A stretch of DNA of 64,000 nucleotides from Terribacillus saccharophilus (GTDB lineage Bacteria > Bacillota > Bacilli > Bacillales > Amphibacillaceae), in assembly GCF_002272745.1 (NCBI RefSeq), contig NZ_NPBD01000015.1, forward strand, positions 62,001 through 126,000, read 5' to 3'. The notes beneath the pieces are model-generated. The model was not told the DNA's origin, did no database searches, and saw only the letters and a program-made list of their open reading frames with translations. Shown one piece after another: positions 17,959-26,845 of this stretch. The stretch's first letter is position 1; the number at the start of each line of letters is the position of its first letter. The translations under genes were made by a program, and so were the position numbers.

Positions 17959-19146
17959 TTATGCTTTTGAGAAGATACCGAGCTTTTCGATTCGCATCGC
18001 TGCTTCCAGTAATCTTTCTTCTGTATCCAACAAACCTGCGCGTACGTATCCTTCTCCGTATTCTCCAAAACCATTCCCCGGAGCGACCGCCACATGCGCC
18101 TTTTCCAGCAGCAGATCAGCGAATTCCTCAGATGTGTAACCATGCGGAACTGGCAGCCAAACGAAGAAAGTACCTTTTGGCTCGGGTACATCCCAGCCGA
18201 TAGCACGTAAATGGCCGATGAAAGCATCTCTTCTGCTTTCATACGTATGTACGAGTTCCTCCACGCATGTCTGATCCGTTGTCAGAGCGTAAGCAGCAGC
18301 CTCTTGCATGCCGCCAAACAAACTTACATAAACATGATCCTGGATTAAGTTGATACTTTCAATTACAGATGCATTACCAACTGCAAAGGCGATGCGCCAG
18401 CCGGCCATATTATACGTTTTGGACAAGGTGTACATTTCAATGCCAACTTCTTTGCTGCCTTCGGATTGCAGGAAGCTTTGTGGTTTTTCTCCATCAAACC
18501 CGAGTGCACCATAAGCGAAATCATGCAGCACACAAATGTTATGTTCCTTTGCCAGTTCCACTGTTTTATCGAAGAACTTCTGATCCGCTGTTGCAGCAGT
18601 CGGATTGTTTGGATAGTTCAAGAACATCAGCTTCGCTTCTTCTAGATCACCAGCAGAAATAGCGCCATAATCAGGCAGGAATTCATTTTCAGCAGTTAAT
18701 GGCATAAGCGACGTCCGTGCTTGTGCAAGTTCTATGCCGGACATATAATCAGGATACCCGGGATCTGGAAGCAGTGCCAAGTCACTTGGGTTCAACAGAC
18801 ATTGGCTGATCTCCACCAAACCTGTTTTAGAACCAAACATGATGGCCACTTCAGTCGCTGGATCCAATTTAACGCCGTATTCCCGAGCATAGAAGTCACA
18901 GACTGCCTCTTTGAGGAAATCAAAGCCTCTGAATGGTGAATATTTATGATAAGCAGGGTTATCGGAGGCTTCCTTCAGTTTCTCTACGATATGCTGCGGC
19001 GTCGGGAGATCAGGGTTTCCCTGTCCGAGCTTGATGATATCGTGCCCCTCTTTCTCCAGCAGACCTACCTTATGTACTAAGCCGGCAAAGAACTGTTCCG
19101 GCAGTCGTTTCAATGCATCCGAAAACGGAAAATCCATCTTACTCAC
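17959..19146 (-). CDS. mtnE: PLP aminotransferase of methionine salvage type
   Basis: 395 residues, fold type I class I/II aminotransferase. LGQGNPDLPTPQHIVEKL near the N-terminus, LNYPNNPT for cofactor, and TLSKTYNMAGWR with the PLP lysine. It resembles Bacillus MtnE (YkrV), which transaminates 4-methylthio-2-oxobutyrate to methionine; assignment leans on the divergent S-box operon with mtnU. A different LL-DAP or glutamine-type aminotransferase activity cannot be excluded. It has no S-box of its own on the minus strand. Confidence 0.75.
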   Translation of the reverse strand: MSKMDFPFSDALKRLPEQFFAGLVHKVGLLEKEGHDIIKLGQGNPDLPTPQHIVEKLKEASDNPAYHKYSPFRGFDFLKEAVCDFYAREYGVKLDPATEVAIMFGSKTGLVEISQCLLNPSDLALLPDPGYPDYMSGIELAQARTSLMPLTAENEFLPDYGAISAGDLEEAKLMFLNYPNNPTAATADQKFFDKTVELAKEHNICVLHDFAYGALGFDGEKPQSFLQSEGSKEVGIEMYTLSKTYNMAGWRIAFAVGNASVIESINLIQDHVYVSLFGGMQEAAAYALTTDQTCVEELVHTYESRRDAFIGHLRAIGWDVPEPKGTFFVWLPVPHGYTSEEFADLLLEKAHVAVAPGNGFGEYGEGYVRAGLLDTEERLLEAAMRIEKLGIFSKA

Positions 19147-19188
19147 TCTCCTGTTGTTTCACTCTTCTTATTCTGACTATTACCAATC

Positions 19189-19218
19189 TTGACAGTGTTA
19201 GAAATAGAGTGCGATAAT
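19189..19218 (+). promoter_or_regulatory. sigmaA promoter of the S-box operon
   Basis: TTGACA (19189-19194) and GATAAT (19213-19218) with an 18-bp spacer, about 28 bases upstream of the SAM aptamer. Confidence 0.7.
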
Positions 19219-19245
19219 GAACAAATCATACATGAATCACACACT

Positions 19246-19344
19246 CTTATCAAGAGAAGGCGGAGGGAATTGGCCCTATGAAGCCCGGCAACCGGTGCAT
19301 TTGCACACGGTGCTAATTCCAACAGCGAGACGCTGAGGGATAAG
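19246..19344 (+). promoter_or_regulatory. SAM-I riboswitch (S box)
   Basis: The segment opens with CTTATCAAGAGAAGGCGGAG and closes with GCGAGACGCTGAGGGATAAG, holds the internal GGCCCTATGAAGCCCGGCAACC block, and P1 pairs CTTATC with GATAAG. This is a near-consensus S box. It precedes a terminator and the Fe-alcohol dehydrogenase/mtnU operon, so SAM should switch the operon off. Confidence 0.97.
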
Positions 19345-19366
19345 GGGACTAGACACACGCCTTTCC

Positions 19367-19397
19367 CTCTTCCATATTCGTCTGGAAGAGTTTTTTT
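19367..19397 (+). terminator. S-box expression-platform terminator
   Basis: CTCTTCCA (19367-19374) pairs with TGGAAGAG (19383-19390), followed by seven T. It lies 22 bases after the aptamer and ends 27 bases before the first start codon. Confidence 0.9.
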
Positions 19398-19423
19398 ATG
19401 TAAAAAATCAATGAGGTGACAAC

Positions 19424-20518
19424 ATGACCATCAACATAAAAGGCGCTCCGAATCTTTACGTCTGTGAGGATAATATACTGGAAAGCCTTCCAGCAAGGCT
19501 TTCGGAATTGAATTGGACAAATGGTTTGCTTATTCACGGAGATGCTTCCTGGAAAGCGGCTTCCCCATTCTTGGATCCTATCGAGTTACCAGTGAAACGA
19601 GTCGCTTATAACGGCCAGTGCACACATGCAGAAGCAGCTAGGTTAGCAAGCATCGCAACAGACGAAGCTGCTCAATTCATAATCGGTGTCGGAGGCGGAA
19701 AAGTGTTAGATACTGCCAAAGCTGCTGCCAACGATGCAGGGCTGCCAGTCATCCTAATTCCGACTATCGTTTCTAACTGCTCCCCATGGGCTTCACTCAG
19801 CGTTTTTTATGATGAAGAAGGTAATTTCGTCGAATATACCGTATTCCCACGCAGCGCATTCATGTTGCTTGTCGAGCCGAAACTGCTGCTCACAACACCT
19901 GTACCATATCTGATTGCCGGAATCGGTGATACATTGGCCAAATGGTACGAAGCAGATGCACTTACCGAAAATATGACGGATCAGCCGCTTGCTGTTCAGA
20001 TATCCCGCAATGCAGCTAAGTTATGCCGGGATATCCTGATTGCCGAAGGAGATGCAGCTATTTGTTCTTTACAAAATAAACGTGCAGACAGTGCATTTCT
20101 CCGAGTTGCAGAAACAATCATCATGGCAGGAGGTATGGTAGGCGGTTTCGGTGATGAATACGGCCGAATTGCTGGTGCGCATTCCATTCACAATGGACTG
20201 ACAAGACTTGCACAAACACATGAGCAGCTGCACGGAAATAAAGTAGCTTACGGTATCCTTGTTCAGCTTGCATTGGAAGAAAAATTTGACGAGATTCTCA
20301 CTTTGCTTCCAACTTATCAAAAGCTAGGATTACCAACGGTACTTAAAGAACTTGGCATAAAAGAAGATTTGGACAAAGCGATGAAGATTGCTGCAGACGG
20401 CGCTGTCGCCCCAGGTGAATCCATTCATTTCATGCATGTTTCCGATTCAGGTCAAGTCGTGGACGCCATGCGAAGTGTCGAGACATTCGTTGCGGCTAAT
20501 AAGGGAGTGACACAATGA
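19424..20518 (+). CDS. Iron-containing alcohol dehydrogenase, HcxA/YbdH-like
   Basis: 364 residues of the GldA/Fe-ADH fold. NAD(P) site IGVGGGKVLDTAKAAA at about 88-103; metal ligands in GIGDTLAKW, GAHSIHNGL and HGNKVAYG. It resembles E. coli YbdH (HcxA, a 2-oxoacid reductase) more than glycerol dehydrogenase, judged by its context and the unusual IVSNCSPWASLSVFYDEEG segment in place of the usual TAATDAP-type loop. Being first in an S-box operon with mtnU, a role in reducing 4-methylthio-2-oxobutyrate or a related 2-oxoacid is inferred, not shown. Confidence 0.75.
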   Translation: MTINIKGAPNLYVCEDNILESLPARLSELNWTNGLLIHGDASWKAASPFLDPIELPVKRVAYNGQCTHAEAARLASIATDEAAQFIIGVGGGKVLDTAKAAANDAGLPVILIPTIVSNCSPWASLSVFYDEEGNFVEYTVFPRSAFMLLVEPKLLLTTPVPYLIAGIGDTLAKWYEADALTENMTDQPLAVQISRNAAKLCRDILIAEGDAAICSLQNKRADSAFLRVAETIIMAGGMVGGFGDEYGRIAGAHSIHNGLTRLAQTHEQLHGNKVAYGILVQLALEEKFDEILTLLPTYQKLGLPTVLKELGIKEDLDKAMKIAADGAVAPGESIHFMHVSDSGQVVDAMRSVETFVAANKGVTQ

Positions 20519-21297
20519 AACTTGCCTTAATCCAGCATGATATCGTTTTTGGTGATCCGGATGCTAATTACAGAAAAGTGGAGGATTTAATAAATGAGGC
20601 GCAGGGTGATGCCGATGTCCTAGTGCTGCCGGAGCTTTGGACAACCGGTTATGACCTGACAAGACTTGATAGCATAAGTGATGCAGAGGGAGAAACAACG
20701 AAGCGCTTCATCAGCAGACTAGCTAAAACACACCAAAAATACATCGTCGCTGGTTCCATTGCCAAGCAGACCGAAACTGGTGTCTATAATACGATGCTTG
20801 TCTTCGGACCAGCAGGTGAGCTGCTCCATGAATATGATAAGACCCATTTATTCCGGTTGATGGACGAAGAGAAATTTCTGACGCAAGGAGACAGATCTGC
20901 TTCCTTTTCGATTGGAAATAAGCGAGCAGCTGGTGTCATCTGTTACGACATCCGTTTTCCCGAATTCATCCGCACGCATATGATTCATGATCAGCAAGTG
21001 CTCTTCGTCGTTGCCGAGTGGCCTAAAGCGCGACTAGATCACTGGCGTGCTCTTTTGCTCAGCCGTGCAATTGAAAACCAATGCTACGTTGTTGCTTGCA
21101 ATCGTGCAGGAAGTGATCCTGCTAATGAATTCGCCGGACACAGCCTGATCATCGGACCATGGGGTGAGATCATTGCTGAAGCCGGCGAGGAAGCGACCAT
21201 TCTGTATGGTGAAGCAGTTCTTGACCAAGTGGACGACGTTCGCAGCCGCATCCCAGTATTCCAGGACAGACGTCCGTCCATCTATGATGTAACATGA
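20515..21297 (+). CDS. mtnU: Carbon-nitrogen hydrolase (omega-amidase type)
   Basis: 260 residues, nitrilase superfamily. Catalytic triad: Glu in LPELWTTGYD, Lys in HEYDKTHLF, Cys in GVICYDIRFPE. Matches the YkrU/MtnU and Nit2 group, which hydrolyses alpha-ketoglutaramate produced when glutamine is the amino donor for methionine re-formation. ATGA overlap with the upstream dehydrogenase shows translational coupling under the same S box. Confidence 0.85.
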   Translation: MKLALIQHDIVFGDPDANYRKVEDLINEAQGDADVLVLPELWTTGYDLTRLDSISDAEGETTKRFISRLAKTHQKYIVAGSIAKQTETGVYNTMLVFGPAGELLHEYDKTHLFRLMDEEKFLTQGDRSASFSIGNKRAAGVICYDIRFPEFIRTHMIHDQQVLFVVAEWPKARLDHWRALLLSRAIENQCYVVACNRAGSDPANEFAGHSLIIGPWGEIIAEAGEEATILYGEAVLDQVDDVRSRIPVFQDRRPSIYDVT

Positions 21298-21391
21298 TAT
21301 TTTGACAATGTTATGACAAGTTCTCCCGATGAGTGGTAAATAGGAGCAAGCTTGCTTATACTATTTATAAATAGTTTCTGGGAGGGCTTTC

Positions 21392-21685
21392 ATGCAAGCG
21401 ACATTGAAATGGTTCCGTATCATCGGATTTCTCGAGGGGACTTCCTTACTTTTGTTATTGTTCTTGGCAATGCCTTTGAAATACATGATGGATATACCAA
21501 TCTTCGTCACCTACATAGGTGCCATCCATGGCGGTTTATTCGTCCTGTATGTCATTTGGACCGGCTACACGACCTTGAAAGTTGGCTGGGGAATGAAATG
21601 GGCAATCTTAGCCCTGCTCGCATCCGTCATTCCATTCGGTTATTATATTTTAGATATGCGATTGCAAAAAACAGAATACGCATAA
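21392..21685 (+). CDS. DUF3817 integral membrane protein
   Basis: 97 residues, three to four membrane helices. RIIGFLEGTSLLLLLF, the YIGAIHGGLFVLYV segment with a conserved histidine, and FGYYILDMRL at the end are typical of DUF3817. Function unknown. Good GGGAGG site before ATG 21392. It has its own transcription unit with a terminator behind it. Confidence 0.85.
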   Translation: MQATLKWFRIIGFLEGTSLLLLLFLAMPLKYMMDIPIFVTYIGAIHGGLFVLYVIWTGYTTLKVGWGMKWAILALLASVIPFGYYILDMRLQKTEYA

Positions 21686-21718
21686 GAAAAAGCGAGCAGA
21701 GATGCTCGCTTTTTTTAT
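21686..21718. terminator. Bidirectional terminator
   Basis: AGCGAGCA (21691-21698) pairs with TGCTCGCT (21703-21710), followed by a T run and preceded by AAAA. Shared by the DUF3817 gene and the convergent DUF456 gene. Confidence 0.85.
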
Positions 21719-22203
21719 ACGAAAGCTGCTATAAAGAACCACACAATCATGATTAATTGTATTACAATCTTTGCTATCGATCCGCCAAGGAAACCTAGAA
21801 GTGAGCCAATTGAAGAATAGATAGCTTCCTTCGGTGTTCTTTTTTGGATAAGTTCTGTTATAAGCACAGCAACAAACGGCACAATAATGATACCAAAAGG
21901 CGGGATGATGAAGGAACCGACAATTACACCGATTGCTGCAATTCGTTCTCCCCACTTGCTGCCTCCGAATTTTTTAACAAAATAACTGTTCGCGATAATA
22001 TCCGAGATAATCAGAATCACCGTCAGGATAACCATCGCAATCCAGAAGAATACAGACAAATCTCCATCACTGAGCATGAACTGGAAAACTAGGAATCCAA
22101 TCCAAAGCATAAGCGGAGAAGGAATGACGGGATAAACGATTCCCGCGAAACTAGCGATGAATGCCACCGCAATGATAATCCAAGCAATTATATCTAATGC
22201 CAC
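21715..22203 (-). CDS. DUF456 membrane protein (YqgC-like)
   Basis: 162 residues, four to five membrane segments with glycine-rich repeats: GIVYPVIPSPLMLWIGFL near the N-terminus, the KFGGSKWGERIAAIGVIVG loop and IIPPFGIIIVPFVAV. This matches DUF456, function unknown. Start GTG at 22203 with GGAGG seven bases ahead. Confidence 0.85.
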   Translation of the reverse strand: MALDIIAWIIIAVAFIASFAGIVYPVIPSPLMLWIGFLVFQFMLSDGDLSVFFWIAMVILTVILIISDIIANSYFVKKFGGSKWGERIAAIGVIVGSFIIPPFGIIIVPFVAVLITELIQKRTPKEAIYSSIGSLLGFLGGSIAKIVIQLIMIVWFFIAAFV

Positions 22204-22266
22204 AACTAATCCTCCATATCTTACCTTGATAGTACGTATTATGACACATGAAGCAGTAAAAGGAAA

Positions 22267-23343
22267 TTAATGACTGAGCTTCTCAAAGAATGCTGTGTTA
22301 TGAAGGATACTTGGATGATTGGGGTTATAGGACACAGCTTTTTCATGGGCCGATTTTGCCTGAGCAAGCTGACCGATCCGAGAATAACATAGCGTCAGCT
22401 GCAAATACGGATACCAAGTTGTATAAGCAGGTACACTGAACCCAGACAGCTCCTTCCCCTCATAATCCAAGGCCTGCTCATACCAATACGCAGCTGCATC
22501 ATAATTTCGATCCTCTGTCAGTAAGTCACCGATTAAACAGCAGAATTCCGGTCGCGGCCGGTCATAACGGAAGGAACGGAACAGATGCATGCGATACCCT
22601 TCTATATCTCCTTCTGCTTTGCAACAATCTGCCAGATATTGGCATGCCCGGATATTGTCCTCCACCCAGCCCTTTTCTGATTGAAGAAACTCCATATAGT
22701 AAGACTTGGCAAGTTCGAACTTCCCGTGATCCTTCAGCTCATTTGCATAATAAAACATATCGCGTGGTGTCAGTTCCCTGCCAGAAGCGACGAAGGACTC
22801 ATAAATTCTCAGATTGCGGTCTGAAATCGTATGAGTTTTTTCGCTTTTACGGTGTGTGACAGCTATTTCCGATGCCACGATATTACCGCCGAATTCCAAG
22901 TATTCATGGACGGCACCATGCCAGCGAAAATTCTTGCTGCGCTTTACGATTCGATTGCGCCTATAGAGGTATAACGGCCGGCCCTCAGCATCCAAACTTG
23001 TATGATAATACATCGATACGACATCTATTTCATCAGTCAAATTGCTCCACAAAGTACGAAAAGCCTCTTGATCCTTTGGCAGCAGCACATCATCCGCATC
23101 AAGCCACATAACATACTCTCCCGTTGCCTTACTGAAGCTGTAATTTCTAGCAGCAGAAAAATCGTCAATCCATTTGAAATCAAAGATACGTGATGTGTAC
23201 TGTTCTGCAATTTCCTTTGTCCGATCAGTAGATCCTGTATCAACGATAATTATTTCATCCACTAAATCCCGGACACTTTCCAAACAGCCTGCCAGCACCT
23301 CTTCTTCATTTTTAACAATCATACACAAACTAATGGAGCGCAT
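22267..23343 (-). CDS. Family 2 glycosyltransferase with TPR-like C-terminus
   Basis: 358 residues. GT-A domain at 1-170: SLCMIVKNEEEVLAGCLESV, EIIIVDTGSTDRTKEIAE, and the metal motif WLDADD. The rest is alpha-helical with TPR-like units (YFYANELKDHGKFELAK-type, YWYEQALDYEGKEL). The layout resembles SunS-type and other solo GT2 enzymes in Bacillus; no sunA-like peptide gene lies nearby, so the acceptor is unknown. No signal or membrane segment. Confidence 0.8.
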   Translation of the reverse strand: MRSISLCMIVKNEEEVLAGCLESVRDLVDEIIIVDTGSTDRTKEIAEQYTSRIFDFKWIDDFSAARNYSFSKATGEYVMWLDADDVLLPKDQEAFRTLWSNLTDEIDVVSMYYHTSLDAEGRPLYLYRRNRIVKRSKNFRWHGAVHEYLEFGGNIVASEIAVTHRKSEKTHTISDRNLRIYESFVASGRELTPRDMFYYANELKDHGKFELAKSYYMEFLQSEKGWVEDNIRACQYLADCCKAEGDIEGYRMHLFRSFRYDRPRPEFCCLIGDLLTEDRNYDAAAYWYEQALDYEGKELSGFSVPAYTTWYPYLQLTLCYSRIGQLAQAKSAHEKAVSYNPNHPSILHNTAFFEKLSH

Positions 23344-23409
23344 AGGTCACCTCGGCATACATGATATTCTCACTATATGCGAAGCCTTTCGAGGAATTGC
23401 AGATGCGTT

Positions 23410-23772
23410 TTATCTCGTAACCTTCCAAGCCCACCAGATAAGTACCGGCTGTACAAAGAGCCTAGCATAAAGAAGTGCTTGGTTGGTCTCCTCAAAGCCT
23501 GGCATCGGGATATCATAGACGGCACTGTAAATGTTTGCCGGGAAGATCGCAATCAGGTAAACGATAGTGACAATAGCAGTTAATTTCCTGGTAGCCGGTA
23601 CAAGTAGTCCTATAGCCAGGAGAATCTCGGCAATGCCAGTCAGATAAATTAATGTATAGCGCAATGGTACATACGCTGGCAGCATGGCAACGAAACCATC
23701 ATCCAATACAAAATGCAAAATACCAGCCACAATAAACATCAGACTGAATACATACAAGCCCACTTTTTTCAC
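23410..23772 (-). CDS. DoxX family membrane protein
   Basis: 120 residues, four membrane helices: YVFSLMFIVAGILHFV, YLTGIAEILLAIGLLVP, TAIVTIVYLIAIFPANIY, and a C-terminal FVQPVLIWWAWKV. Typical small DoxX-like protein; role often linked to redox or membrane homeostasis but not defined. GTG start behind GAGGGTG. Confidence 0.8.
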   Translation of the reverse strand: MKKVGLYVFSLMFIVAGILHFVLDDGFVAMLPAYVPLRYTLIYLTGIAEILLAIGLLVPATRKLTAIVTIVYLIAIFPANIYSAVYDIPMPGFEETNQALLYARLFVQPVLIWWAWKVTR

Positions 23773-23796
23773 CTAAGCTGCACCCTCTTTTTTTCC

Positions 23797-24306
23797 TTAT
23801 CTAATACCCTGATCTCCTTCCTGGAAACTCGTCTCTTTGATTCCCCACTCTGGATAAACGATTGTTTCTATTGGCATTTCAGACGACAATAGCCAATTGA
23901 TCGCCTGTGTGACCAAAGGTGAGCTGTTCGTAATAGATAAACCATCAATAGGCATCCATTCTGCCCCTAGCGCATCCTGCCCTGTAAATTGCTCAGGAAC
24001 TCGCAATTCTCCAGTTACCTCTGCTGTATAAAAGACAGCTGTATGATGTACATGGGTAAAGTCCTTCCACTGCCAAGGAAGCTTAAAATCTACAACGCCA
24101 ATCTGCTTCTTCACTGCTGCAGTTAAACCTGTTTCTTCCTTCACTTCACGAATGACAGCCTCCAGTAAACCCTCTCCGCTTTCCAGACTTCCGCCTGGCA
24201 AGTCATAGCGATTGATATATGGGCCGCTTCCTTTATGGATGACAAGCAGTTCGTTTTCTTTATGTATAACAGCATAAACGCCGAATGCACAATGATAATT
24301 ATTCAT
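23797..24306 (-). CDS. NUDIX hydrolase
   Basis: 169 residues. Complete NUDIX box GGSLESGEGLLEAVIREVKEETGL (split here: GGSLESGEG then AVIREVKEETGL) near residues 37-60, with the catalytic REVKEE. Hydrolyses a nucleoside diphosphate linked to an unknown moiety. Divergent from the ArsR gene; the short spacer contains that regulator's candidate operator. Confidence 0.85.
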   Translation of the reverse strand: MNNYHCAFGVYAVIHKENELLVIHKGSGPYINRYDLPGGSLESGEGLLEAVIREVKEETGLTAAVKKQIGVVDFKLPWQWKDFTHVHHTAVFYTAEVTGELRVPEQFTGQDALGAEWMPIDGLSITNSSPLVTQAINWLLSSEMPIETIVYPEWGIKETSFQEGDQGIR

Positions 24307-24337
24307 TTCATCGCTCCGTTCTATTTTTATTGAATAT

Positions 24338-24361
24338 AATATTCTAATAATATAGAATATT
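24338..24361. promoter_or_regulatory. Candidate ArsR operator
   Basis: Perfect 9-bp inverted repeat AATATTCTA (24338-24346) and TAGAATATT (24353-24361) with a 6-bp spacer, just upstream of the ArsR ribosome site and between two divergent genes. ArsR-family operators often have this form. Confidence 0.55.
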
Positions 24362-24377
24362 TAATGAGGTGGTAGAT

Positions 24378-25421
24378 ATGAAAATAATTCAAACAGGATT
24401 TAAGGCAAAGCAAGATTATACCATTCGTTTTGAAACATCGTTACTATGGGAAGCAGCTTTAGGAATTGCCGCAATAACGAATGTCTCACTTGCTGGGACA
24501 CTAGAGCATGTGGAAAAGATGTGGGATGATCCCGAAAATGGCTTTTCGACAGATCTTCAGCAAGAACTGCATGTGATCCATCAGCACAATACTTGGAAAG
24601 CACTGCTCTAGTTGCTGCACCACTCAAATGCCACAACCTTAGATGAATGGACAGATGAGCTCTCCAACATGCCGGAACAGACATTGCGGGAACAAAGTCT
24701 TCCCTACATTGGAAGCGCATTTGAAAAATATCGAACGCAGGCTGCTCAGGGAAATGAAAGCTCACTAGCAACTCTTCAAGAAGTTACCGCAGACAACCCT
24801 TTCTTCCCACATTATATTGCTTTTATTGCCGATTCAGATATTAATTTCCTGAAAAAACACTTAATATCTGTTATGAAAAAATGGTTCAAAGAAGTAATTA
24901 GACCGAAGGAAACGCTCCTGCAGGATATGCTGAAACGTGATATTTCAAATAAAGAACATAAGCTGACAGCAATGGATAAATTGACGTTCATACGCTGGGT
25001 GACAAACAGTACAAACTTCGAACCAGACGGTACCATTGATACGATTTTATTTATCCCGCATTATCTCTACAGACCGTGGACCATCAGTGCAGACCTGCCT
25101 GATACAAAGGTTTTTTATTATCCAATTCACGCTAATAGCATCGATCCAGAAAACAGATATAATCCGGATACGATGCTTGTAAGAAAGTATAAAGCATTAG
25201 GTGATGCAACCAGACTTAACTTACTAAAACGTTTGTTGGAAGGTGAACAAACGCTCCAGCAATTAACGGAGCAGCTTCCCGTTGCGAAATCAACACTGCA
25301 CCATCATTTGAAAATGCTCAAATCCGCTGGACTAATCGGGTCAGATAAACAAGCTTACTACGTAAATAAAAAGAGTATTGCTTCCCTAGATCACGAACTG
25401 CAAACCTTTTTGGAAGAGTGA
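24378..25421 (+). pseudogene. ArsR-type regulator (DUF5937-like) interrupted by an in-frame TAG
   Basis: The frame starting at ATG 24378 (GAGGTGG six bases ahead) reads 77 codons, hits TAG at 24609-24611, and continues open in the same frame to 25421. The C-terminal third is a clear ArsR winged helix: KYKALGDATRLNLLKRLLEGE, LPVAKSTLHHHLKMLKSAGLI. The upstream part is the long N-terminal domain seen in DUF5937/ArsR proteins of Bacillaceae. A TTG at 24612 could restart a shorter protein retaining the DNA-binding domain. A true nonsense mutation or a sequencing error are both possible. MFS gene follows by 4 bases. Confidence 0.65.
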
Positions 25422-25425
25422 TCAC

Positions 25426-26622
25426 ATGACTATGCAGAAAATTACGCTAACCCATCCGTTATCACGCCTGATGATGAGTACCACAATGGCTTCCATGGCT
25501 GGACAGGTTTACAGCATCCTGCTCCCGCTGCTAGTGCTTGAAGTAACCTCTTCCACTATCGCTGTTACGATCGCCATAGCGGCTGAACGGGCGACGATGC
25601 TACTGCAGCCTCTTATCGGTCCTTTTCTCGACCGTGCAAACTGGAAGTATGTACTGCTGTTTGCTGACTTTGCCCGCTTTCTCTGTTTTTTGCTGCTAAG
25701 TATATCTGCCTTAACCGGACAGATAAGTCTCCTGCTTATCTGTGTCATTTCCATGTGCATCGGATTCGCTGGTCAATTCTATCAGGGTGCTCAGTTTACT
25801 ACCATTCCACATCTAGTTGCCGATCGACAGCTTCTTTTAGCTAACAGTCTGGAAAGTGCTATATTTCAGCTAACCATCGTGACTGGTCCGAGCATAGGCG
25901 GTATTGTTCTTCTATTCTTCAACATCCATTACAGCTTATTAGCAGTAAGCGGTCTTTCCTTACTGGCCGTTTGGTTAGTGCTCCTGCTTCCATACGAAAA
26001 ACAAACAACCAGCTCCAGAACTTTCTCCATATCCCAATACATACACGAGCTGAGGGAAGGATTCTCTTTCATCTATCAACAGAAAGAAATTTGGTACACC
26101 AATCTTATATCGCTAATCTCCAACTTCGGAATACAATTTCTCATTGTTTTGCTGGTCATCTATGTAAACCAACTCACAAAAGATCCTTTGCTGCTTGGCA
26201 TTGTATTATCTTCTGGCGGAATCGGAGCCATTCTAGGTACATCTCTGGGTTTCTTTGCCGATCGGTTCTCTACGTACAAACAGATATTATTCGTTGCTAA
26301 AGTGATTGGCGGTTTATCCATCATCTGTGTCGGGCTGACGGATACTATTTGGCTCGCGGCTTGCTTCAATATGATTGGGACAGCAGCTGCAGGTGCCGTT
26401 AACCCGATCATGAAAACAATTCGACAGCGCTATACACCACGGTTTTTACTAGGTCGTGTCCAATCCACATCCCGCTTCATTACGTTTACCTTACTTCCAG
26501 TTGCTTCTGTTTGCGCTGGTCTCTTATCAGAGTGGTTTGGCATTGGACTAACAATTGTACTCGGCGGATGTATCGCTTTAATCTCCGGGCTTCTTGTTTG
26601 GAGATTGCCACATAAAATATAA
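25426..26622 (+). CDS. MFS transporter, multidrug efflux type
   Basis: 398 residues, about twelve membrane helices. LLQPLIGPFLDRANWKYVLLF is the A-like loop motif; later GRVQSTSRFITFTLLPVA typical of MFS_3/YfiS-like exporters. Four bases after the ArsR frame, so cotranscribed and probably controlled by it; if the regulator is broken the exporter could be constitutive. Confidence 0.8.
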   Translation: MTMQKITLTHPLSRLMMSTTMASMAGQVYSILLPLLVLEVTSSTIAVTIAIAAERATMLLQPLIGPFLDRANWKYVLLFADFARFLCFLLLSISALTGQISLLLICVISMCIGFAGQFYQGAQFTTIPHLVADRQLLLANSLESAIFQLTIVTGPSIGGIVLLFFNIHYSLLAVSGLSLLAVWLVLLLPYEKQTTSSRTFSISQYIHELREGFSFIYQQKEIWYTNLISLISNFGIQFLIVLLVIYVNQLTKDPLLLGIVLSSGGIGAILGTSLGFFADRFSTYKQILFVAKVIGGLSIICVGLTDTIWLAACFNMIGTAAAGAVNPIMKTIRQRYTPRFLLGRVQSTSRFITFTLLPVASVCAGLLSEWFGIGLTIVLGGCIALISGLLVWRLPHKI

Positions 26623-26845
26623 AAGGAGAACCCTCATAAAGGAGCCAACTTGTTGAAAGATTAAGGATTTAAACATCATTCTCCATCCAGAGACTTAGTC
26701 ACGAACAAGTCTCTGGACAGATGTTTAATAAAGGATAGCTCAGTAAAATCAATTTACCCCGATAATTATCTGAGTTAATGAAAAGTAAAAGATGTAAGTG
26801 GATTAACATACTTATTGATTAAAAGGCTTTATGAGGGGGTGCTAC
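26623..26845 (+). other. Intergenic region with a long hairpin
   Basis: Holds a perfect 10-bp stem CCAGAGACTT/AAGTCTCTGG (26687-26696 with 26707-26716), extended by an outer AAACATC/GATGTTT (26671-26677 with 26720-26726). No T run follows, so it is a poor intrinsic terminator; a leader structure for the next gene is possible. No gene seen. Confidence 0.5.

Noticed and set aside
19147-19245. S box for mtnE on the minus strand
   Set aside because: The only S-box consensus lies on the plus strand and serves the divergent operon.
24612-25421. Independent gene starting at TTG 24612
   Set aside because: Same frame as the upstream segment with only a TAG between them, and the ribosome site is weak and poorly spaced; treated as one interrupted gene, though restart is possible.
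26671-26726. Hairpin as intrinsic terminator of the MFS gene
   Set aside because: No T run follows the stem on the plus strand.
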